Below are positions 56,111-64,000 of a stretch of DNA of 64,000 nt, in pieces. Position 1 is the stretch's first letter; each line of letters starts with the position of its first letter. The position numbers were made by a program, and so were the translations under genes. The notes under the pieces are model-generated. The model had not been told where the DNA came from and did no database searches. It was given only the letters and a program-made list of their open reading frames with translations. The DNA is from Ceratothoa steindachneri (taxonomy: Eukaryota > Arthropoda > Malacostraca > Isopoda > Cymothoidae): the NCBI GenBank assembly GCA_963969495.1, contig OZ018331.1, positions 148,806,321-148,870,320 on the forward strand, read 5' to 3'.

Positions 56111-57198
<1,088 letters not shown>

Positions 57199-57299
57199 TG
57201 GGTTTGTTTTGTATAAAAACATATTATTAATTTTTAGAATCGGTTGTTAACATTATTAAATATAAATATAACCATATACCATTTTTGGTCGCATTCAAT

Positions 57300-57486
57300 T
57301 ACATATTTCCAATTCGAGTTATTCTTTTACTCGTTGTTATTTATTTTAGTCATGCCTGGTTATTTATTGTAAACATATTTTAATCACTTTAGTGTCATTA
57401 TTTTTTCATTTTTTGTTAATATTATTTACTTTTGTCACTTTAGATTATTTATCAATAATTTGTTCTAATCACAAATCAATAGTCAC
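57300..57486 (-). repeat. Degenerate TCACTTTA/TTATC repeat block, left part
   Basis: Irregular repetition of words such as TAATCACTTTA, TTATTTATT and TTTTGTTAATA. The block resumes unchanged in character at 58861-59090, right after the tail of the L2-like copy, so the L2-like element inserted in it. It is probably part of an end region of the Jockey-like elements (inference). Confidence 0.55.
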
Positions 57487-58700
57487 ATGGTGGCCTGTAA
57501 CATTGATGAAACCTATCAATCTGGTTTCAAGTCAGATCACTCTACAGAAACCGCCCTTCTCAATGTGTCCGATTGCTTACGAAGAGCCGCGACAGGGGTT
57601 GTGCCTATATCCTCGTTCTACTCGACCTCTCCTCAGCCTTCGATACTATTGACCATACCGTCCTACTTGATGGTCTCCACTCTTTCCTCGGCATATCAGG
57701 CAAAGTGATTGACTGATTCCGCTCTTACCTCTCGTCTCGTACCCAATCCGTTGTGATTAACGACGTTTCATCCGACTCTACCCCCATTCGCTTTGGAGTG
57801 CCACAAGGCTCTGTCTTTGGTCCTCTACTATTTCGTATCTACCTTCTCCCTCTTAGTTCCCTTCTCCATAATCTCGGTCTATCCTTCCACCTATATGATG
57901 ATGACACTCAAATTTTCGTTTCATCATCCCCCACGTCTCTTGCCTACTCTATCACTGATCTCCTGGCTGCCTACTCTTCCATTTCTGACTGGCTCTCTAC
58001 CAACTTCCTCAGGCTTAATCACTCCAAAACTGAGGTCCTCCTCGTCGCCACTCCTGCTCTTGTCAAAAAATCTAAATCTCTCTTTCCCTCGCTTACTCTT
58101 GTCGGTAATAATATCATTTTCTCTGAACTGCGTTAGGAATCTGGGTGTTATTTTCTATGAGCATCTCTCCTTTAAGCCTCATATCCGCAATGTCAGCAAA
58201 TCCTCTCTATGTTTCCTTCGTAACTTCTCTCGCATTCGCTCTCACTTTGATCGCCAAAGTCTTGAGACTGCTGTTCATGCCTTCATCACCCCACGCCTTG
58301 ACTACTGTAACTCACTGCTTGTGAATCTGCCATCCTCCTCTCTCCGCCCCCTTCAACTTGTACAGAACTATGCCGCCTGGCTTCTCCTCCGTTGCCCTCG
58401 CTTCTCTCCCTCGAAACCCTTGCTGCATGAGCTGCACTGGCTCCCTGTCAGATCCCGTACTCACTTTAAGATACTTCTCTTCACATTTAAGACCCTAAAC
58501 AACAAGGACCGTCTTCCCTCTCTTCTGCCCTCTCGCCACGCCATGTCCCTCGGGCCCTTCGGTCATCACATGCACCTCTTTTGAATATTCCTCGTTCATC
58601 CCTCTGCTCAATGGGGGACTGCTCCTTCTCAATCTGCGCCCCTAAGTTGTAGGATGCTCTTCCTACTGAAATCAGGTCTTCTCCCTCTCTTACCACATTT
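57487..58700 (+). pseudogene. L2-like RT and C-terminal region, broken
   Basis: After YQSGFKSDHSTETALLNVSD a frame change leads over the SAFDTIDH region (near 57640). FGVPQGSVFGPLLFRIYLLPL (motif B) and FHLYDDDTQIFV follow; the catalytic box is YDDD, where the usual Ala is Asp but both catalytic Asp are present. A change of frame near 58130 leads into NLGVIFYEHLSFKPHIRNVS, RLDYCNSLLVNLPSSSLRPL and LVQNYAAWLLLRCPRF. The sequence past 58540 has further shifts. Confidence 0.88.
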
Positions 58701-58860
58701 AGGCGTCTCCTGAAAACGCATATTTTTAGTATGGCCTTCTCCCCCCTCTTGAATTTCCATTGAATTTCCATTCTCATCTGAGCACAACGTGCGCTCTGGG
58801 AAGGCCTCAGACCTTGAAGAGCGCATTACAAAAGACATTATTATTATTATTATTATTATT
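57487..58860 (+). mobile_element. L2-like LINE, 5'-truncated second copy
   Basis: Begins abruptly inside the RT (NIDETYQSGFKSDHSTETALL), continues to the C-terminus and 3' UTR (GAAGAGCGCATTACAAAAG) and ends in seven ATT triplets (about 58839-58860). It belongs to the same family as 33480-36362, where CNIDEMYQSGFK is the matching phrase. Degenerate TCACTT repeat sequence lies on both sides. Confidence 0.9.
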
Positions 58861-59100
58861 TTAGTCACTTGTTTTAATCACTTAATTATCGTTATTTATT
58901 CGCATTTCTACTTTATTTATTCATTTTTCGTTATTATCCAATAACTTGTTTTAACCCCAAATTTAGTCACTTTATTATCGCTATTTATTCACTTATTATC
59001 GTTATTCACTTTCGGTTATTATTATTTATTTTTCGCACTAATCACTTTATTGTCATTATTTATTCGCTTTTTTGCGCTATATAATATAATATGAGAAATG
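58861..59100 (-). repeat. Degenerate TCACTT/TTATCG repeat block, right part
   Basis: Words TTTAATCACTT, ATTATCGTTATTTATTC and CATTTTTCGTTATTATC recur about every 20-60 bases with drift. Same character as 57300-57486. Confidence 0.6.
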
Positions 59101-59880
59101 GAATTTCCCGGGGTAAGTGATGAAAGGGAAAGTGGGAGGAAGAAGATGGTATACTCAATTTAGTAGATGATGGGATAGTAATAGATAAAAGTGTGGGAAA
59201 TTTAAAGCAGGGAGGGGTATTTTGCCTTAGTAGGAGGACATCACATTATGTTCTTTCTTTTGATTTTTCCTTTTTGTCCTTTTTGTGGTATGTAGTGTTT
59301 TTCTAGGTTTGTTTCTTTTTGTGTTGTTAGCGTGTTTTTCTTATTGTTAGTATTTCAATCCTTGTGTACTTATTTTGAGGTTAAATTCTTGAGCATTCAA
59401 GCCTTTAATAGCTGTTAGCTCAGCAATTTACCTTGTGTTGCTTTAATTTTATGTTAGTTGGTCTCTCTGTTTTTGTTTCGGTTGTACTGTGTTATTTTTT
59501 TTGTGTGTTCCTGTTATGTGTATATTGATGAAATGTTTTCATGTGAGCAGAACTTAGTACTTTGGAAATGGCTACGATGTAAGACTATCTCTCGTAGTCG
59601 TGCAGGTATATTAAGTCTTTCACCAGTTCCATATAATTGCGGAATGACAACATTTGTAAGAGTGGACCACACCCTTCTTCCCGATTTCTGGGTGAAGATG
59701 TTAATAGGGTCCAGTTTTTTCTTCTATGGAGATCCCCCTGCCGATGATGGTCACGCCTTCTGGCTTTATTAATTATTAGGATGCGGAGTTCTGTACGCGT
59801 TGCAGTTTTCTCATTACGGTTTTGCTTGCCGCTTGAATCACTACTGCGGGGTATATGAGCTTAGACCGGACGTACATCAG

Positions 59881-61130
59881 TTATATTTTCCTAATGTTGG
59901 TCGAGCTAAGATCTCTAAACCTGTATAGCTTGGAAATTTCTCTCTTTGCCAGGTTCCGCCTCTCCGTGTAGTGTCTCGAGTATCCGTGGTCGGAGATCAT
60001 TAGGCCCAGGACCGTGCCTTCGTCGGAGTAGCCGTAGCTCCTCCCATCGATGATGATAGGCCACGTCAACGTGCGGCTCAGTGGAACGATTTTTAACTTG
60101 TCTCTATTAGTTCTAATCTTCCAGTGCCTCTCGTACCGGTTGATGTTATTGATTTCCGCTATTGTACGCATTGCCTGATTCCTTGCTTTCTTCATCGGGC
60201 ACGGAACGATCTGGGTGACGTCATCTAAAAATTGCAGATACATCGTTTCCCTATGCACCAGTGTTGGGAGGTCGATGGTAAAGACCAAGTAAAGCAGTGG
60301 GCTCATGCAAATTCCATGTGGAACGCCCGCCTTGAGTTCGAATTCAGAGCGATAGTTAGCCACCTGATCTGGGTGCTTGTTTCTTTTCGGGATGAATATG
60401 ATTTTAGCCACCTTGTACCCGTCAGGAAAGTAGCCTATATTCAGGGCGGCATTCATGGTGTTAACCAGTCACTGTATGCTTTGCCTCGGGGCATTCACGA
60501 GGTTATTTTTCGTGATCCCAGACCAGCCTGGTGCCCTTTGCTTGAAGGACCTTATGGTGTTCATGGTCTCTTCGAAGGTTATTGAGCACCCATGGTCAAC
60601 CATCTCTCTTTCCTGAGATACTTGCGGGTGGTGATGGGTTCTATGTATCACTGTGCCGAGGTCCTCGAGCAGTTGGTCTTCGAATTCCTGGTCGAAGACC
60701 AGTGTGTCCTGAATCTTTTTTTCGAGAAACTGGATCCTCAATGATTTCATCTACATTTTTTTATTTGTGTACTGGACTGTCCTCCCTGTCCAGCCTACAA
60801 ATGATGTCATTCCAGATTTCCTTCTGTTTCTCTGTTATTATGTGTTTTAGTTCCTCGCTTAGTTATCTCATTCTGTCTGTCCTTTCCCAATTTGGGCCTG
60901 CCCTGCCTATTTCTTCGAAGAATCCCCTATGTTCCAGAGCGATTTCCCTCATCTCGTTCGTCCACCTAGGTTGTGGGAGCATTTTATAGGAGATCCTGGA
61001 GACGCATCTCTCATCGACTTGAATGAGGAGATTAGTGATGGAGTTAATCTTTTAATCTATCTCTTGGAGATTGGCGTCTTCCAGGTCAGCTGGTTGATAT
61101 TCGCTGAGTATCTCTCTATATAGCTCCCAG
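59881..61130 (-). pseudogene. Jockey-like LINE E, RT with internal deletion
   Basis: Fingers: MKSLRIQFLEKKIQ and PITFEETMNTIRSFKQRAPG (near 60600, with S for P). Palm: NIGYFPDGYKVAKIIFIPKR, then ANYRSEFELKAGVPHGICMS, where VANYR is joined directly to ELKAGVP. The motif A segment present in B (RDVQKAFDKVW) is therefore deleted in frame. The catalytic box is LQFLDDVTQIV (FLDD). The thumb IIIDGRSYGYSDEGTVLGL is open to 59881. Without motif A it cannot be active. Confidence 0.88.
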
Positions 61131-61247
61131 TTAGCTTTCGCATAACTTTTCCTAAGTGGGACGGGCTTGAGAATTGGTGCAAGCGGGATTGTTGTAAGTA
61201 TCGGGATATGGTCGCTCGGTACAACAGTTCCGGGCTCGTTGATGATG

Positions 61248-61838
61248 TTAAATGGGGAAGTTACGGCTCGCTAACACTATTTCCAGTTTGGTTGCCGAAC
61301 GTTGTGTAAGGTAAGTCGGGAAATCCAGTTCTACTCTCTGGAGTCTGTCTCTTTCGAAAAGTAGTTCTAGATTCCTTCCCCTTTGGTTGGTGCTACCGTA
61401 ATCAGACACTGTGCATCTGGCGTTTAGGTCTCCACCCAGCAATGCCATTTTTCCTCGCCCCAAGATGTTGAAAAAGTTGGGAATCGGCAGGTACTTTAGG
61501 CGGGGCGGCTGATAGGTCGCTGCCACAGTTAGGCCTTCCACCAGGGTTTGGATCTCGACAGCCACGAATGATTCTTCTAATCTGGATGTGTTTTGAATGT
61601 GATGTTTTGTTCGGATCGTGATGGCTGCGCCGTCGCACCGTTATGTGTATGTTTTTTTTGTGATCACAGTGTAATTTGGAATTTTTATTGTGTTAATTTC
61701 TGTGTCTACACCGTATTCGGAATTGAAGATCAGGTCGGGATCCACTTTTCGGAATATGTTTCCGTAGGGAATGGATTTCCCTTCCCATCCGTTCACCTTT
61801 AGTGAGAGTATTTTTAGTGTGTTGTTTGTGTTTTCCAT
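61248..61838 (-). pseudogene. Jockey-like LINE E, APE-type endonuclease
   Basis: Starts MENTNNTLKILSLKVNGWEG and GNIFRKVDPDLIFNSEYGVD. A frameshift near 61640 leads to VAVEIQTLVEGLTVAATYQP, MALLGGDLNARCTVS (GDLNA intact, unlike copy B), LLFERDRLQRVELDFPTYLT and SATKLEIVLASRN. The frame is lost before the SDH block, which can still be seen as VVPSDHIPIL-like sequence near 61210. Confidence 0.85.
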
Positions 61839-61850
61839 GTCTTGTTTGTT

Positions 61851-62640
61851 TGGTGTACTTATAGTCTATATGAGTGTGTATATTCCCCTTTACTTCTTAT
61901 CCCATCTCTTTTTTCCATTTCTTATTTTTTCCTACTCTGCTTACCTTATGTTGAGGCAAGAGTCCCTGCGCAGTTTAATCTTAGCTGCCATGAGCACCTC
62001 ATCTCCTGTTGCCTCTTGTGCCTGCTCTATATATTGTTATTATACGTAACAGAGGCTATACAAAATTTAGCCAATCAGGATTAAGCATATTTTTAATGAC
62101 AATCTTATGTACAATTTATTCATTCAGCTTTAAAAAACAAATTTTGTGTTTTACACATAAGCGCTGCAAAAATTGACCAATCAGCATCAAATAGATTTTT
62201 AGGAACAATTTACGTTCAAACAAACAAAGATAAGAGGCGCTGAAATTCGATAAAGATTTTTTGGTTTTGAATTCTTGGACGAAATAAATTTGCCATTGGC
62301 ATGTTGCTACCGGGTAAAAGAGGTAACGGTTAAGTTGAGTCCAAAAATGCCTTCGCTCAGTAAAGAACTGTCAGGACCGATTTACTGTGAACCAATTATA
62401 GAACCCCATGAAACTTCAAAATGCTAGTCTTTGAGGAGGTGGTGTTGCGTCAGATGCGATTCCATAATGTGGTTCCATCGCCACATATAAACATTTCGCA
62501 ATAAAGGTCTATTGTACTTGTTGTTTTTTTCATTTTTCTGTCTTGGGTTGTTGTATGAATTCATCTTATACTTTATGGCATTGTCCTTCGAATTTTGTGC
62601 GTAGCCATAATTAACGCGCGGTTGAAATAATATATTTTAA
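61851..62640. other. Spacer, no feature supported
   Basis: Two related ~50-base stretches (AAAATTTAGCCAATCAGGATTAA at about 62056 and AAAAATTGACCAATCAGCATCAA at about 62168) suggest a local duplication. No gene seen. Confidence 0.45.
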
Positions 62641-62995
62641 TTCTGCACTCACTTCTATGAAGTAAAAAGAGTGAGAGATGGCTTTGTTGAGCCATCAATC
62701 CCTACATAATCATCCAATCTGCTCTTGAAAACATTTAAGTTTAGACTGTCTACTGTCTCAGTTGGCAAACTATTCCAGTAATCAACCACTCTGTTGGAGA
62801 ATTCTTTTCTAACATCCAACCTGCACCTGTTTTTTTAATTTTCAAGTGGTGACCCCTAGTCCTATTACTACCTTCCAACTCAAAAACCTTGCTAAAATCT
62901 AATTTATCCATCCCAGAAAAGATTTTAAAAAGCTCAATCATATCTCCTCTCACACACCTTCTTTCAAATAAAAACATATTTATAAGATTATAAGA
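62641..62995 (-). pseudogene. Non-LTR retrotransposon C-terminal fragment 1
   Basis: Minus strand: FERRCVRGDMIELFKIFSGM, DKLDFSKVFELEGSNRTRGH, then after a frame shift [20 protein letters not shown] and a final [10 protein letters not shown] before the stop near 62650. This is the conserved tail of CR1/L2-group-like LINE ORF2 proteins (RGDxIEVFKI ... RTRGHxxKL ... FFSxRVVxxWNxLP). It is truncated at its 5' side next to fragment 2. Confidence 0.8.
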
Positions 62996-63870
62996 TGTCA
63001 GAGCCGGCAAAGACCATGTGGTCCACTTCTGGGACAGCTCTCCTTCAAATCACGCTGATCCTATTAAAGTGTGCATCTAAGCGGCCCTTAAACATGTTTA
63101 TGGTTATGTATTTAACAACGATATCCAGTAACTCGTTCCACGAGGAAACCAACAGACTGAGAAAGAATTTTTTGCTATATTTGTTTCAAATCTTCTCTTT
63201 TTAAGTTTGTATCTATGGCTTCGTGTTCTTGAGGAAGCGTCCCTCTCGAAAGGGTTTCAATCTTTACTTTATCAAAATTGTTTAGGATCTTAAAGACTTG
63301 TATGAATTCTCCTCTTAACCTTCTCGTCTCAAGTGATTGCAGGTTGAGTGCTTTAAGTCTGTTTTCGTAGGACTTTTGACATAGTCTGGATATCATTTTT
63401 GTAGCACGATGTTGCACTCTCTCCAACATTTCTATATCTTTCTGCAAGTATGGATTCCACAACTGAATGAACTACGTACTCCAAATGAGGTTGAATCAAA
63501 GATTTGTACAGGGGAATTACTATATTTTCCGATCTGTAGGCAAAATTTCTATATATGAAACTGAGCACTCTGTTCTGTTTTCTTTCTTGTATGCCTCGGC
63601 GCAATGTCTTTCAACTTTCAAATCGTTGCAGACTATAACACCAAGATCTTTTTCTTCTGATACCCTTTTCAGTGACAGGCCTTTTATTGTATAGTTAAAT
63701 TCTTCGTTTCTTGTTCCAATGTGTTTTACCTTGCATTTATCAATGTTCTGTTTTATCTGCCAATTTTATGACCATTCCACAATGCTGTTTAAGTCTCTCT
63801 GGATTTTATGTTGATCGGCAAGTGTTATTGATTTACCACCCTGCTTTGTATCTGCAATGTATGTAGGTAG
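62996..63870 (-). pseudogene. Non-LTR retrotransposon RT C-terminal fragment 2
   Basis: Enters at about 63865 with IADTKQGGKSITLADQHKIQ, just at the catalytic ADD box, here ADTK. Next come DLNSIVEWS, KCKVKHIGTRNEEFNYTIKG, VSEEKDLGVIVCNDLKVERH, FIYRNFAYRSENIVIPLYKS, LIQPHLEYVV, MLERVQHRATKMISRLCQKS, YENRLKALNLQSLETRRLRG and FIQVFKILNNF. The tail is decayed to about 63000. It is a related LINE of the same group as fragment 1 but a separate copy, placed head-to-tail. Frame changes occur at about 63470 and 63600. Confidence 0.85.
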
Positions 63871-64000
63871 TGACTGTAGATTATATTATTAATAGGTTTA
63901 GTCCAGGTCTTTCATAGGGACAGTCACACCTACGATATTACGCTATATATAGTTAGATAGAGGGGTTCCGTGCAGACTCGGAATAAGGCAACACACTTAT
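63871..64000. other. Right end of window
   Basis: Unassigned sequence beyond the 5' truncation point of LINE fragment 2. Confidence 0.4.

Larger units (their letters stand above)
59140..61850 (-). mobile_element. Jockey-like LINE E, internally deleted
   Basis: ORF2 starts at about 61838 (MENTNNTLKIL); endonuclease, RT and a 3' UTR follow, with the GATGTCCTCCTACTAAGGC block near 59240 and an end near 59140 (GAGTATACCATCTTC). Gag is missing, so the element is 5'-truncated. Within the RT about 0.4 kb are missing compared with B. Confidence 0.82.

Overview
This window is eukaryotic: it has introns with GT-AG sites, large AT-rich non-coding stretches, microsatellites and a dense load of decayed transposons. 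The mix points to an invertebrate, most likely an arthropod (inference): Jockey-like non-LTR elements with three-knuckle gag proteins, an RNase H-bearing LINE tail, a DD41D mariner and several Tc1/mariner and hAT MITEs. I see no bacterial, viral or organellar gene.

Host genes take up very little of it. A terminal coding exon with 3' UTR and an AATAAA signal lies at 9304-9945; its gene is not recognised. A CENP-V/GFA-family gene on the + strand is represented by exon 1 (11312-11409) and exon 2 (26467-26651). These are joined across a 15 kb intron with matching phase, and a third exon is expected but was not found. A further isolated candidate exon lies at 54351-54528.

Layout: 0.5-4.7 kb holds a hAT remnant, a LINE tail and a Tc1 element sitting in a TA microsatellite. 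7.2-8 kb is an AT-rich dispersed repeat with relatives at 13.3, 22.2 and 48.2 kb. 12.9-20 kb (inside CENP-V intron 1) holds an RNase H LINE tail, two mariner-type MITEs, a second LINE tail and four copies of a short hairpin-ended repeat. 21.3-23.7 kb has a hAT remnant and a solo LTR with exact 5-bp target duplication. 25.1-27.8 kb has two minisatellites, one starting just after the exon 2 donor. 28-29.6 kb is a DD41D mariner interrupted by a 390-bp hAT-type MITE. 30.9-36.4 kb holds + strand LINE remains including an L2-like element. From 39.8 to 61.9 kb the sequence is largely fragments of Jockey-like elements, mostly on the minus strand, with nested L2-like and hAT insertions. 62.6-63.9 kb holds two more LINE tails.

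None of the mobile elements looks intact: frameshifts, stops, lost catalytic residues and internal deletions are common. The best-supported structural results are insertions where both the target duplication and the restored host sequence can be read directly: the solo LTR, the MITE inside the mariner, and the hAT element inside a gag zinc knuckle. I found no previously undescribed multi-gene system. The most unusual items are the 52-bp minisatellite with a two-unit higher-order pattern, the short repeat with hairpins at both ends, the AT-rich family with a possible Helitron-like end, and the unidentified exons.
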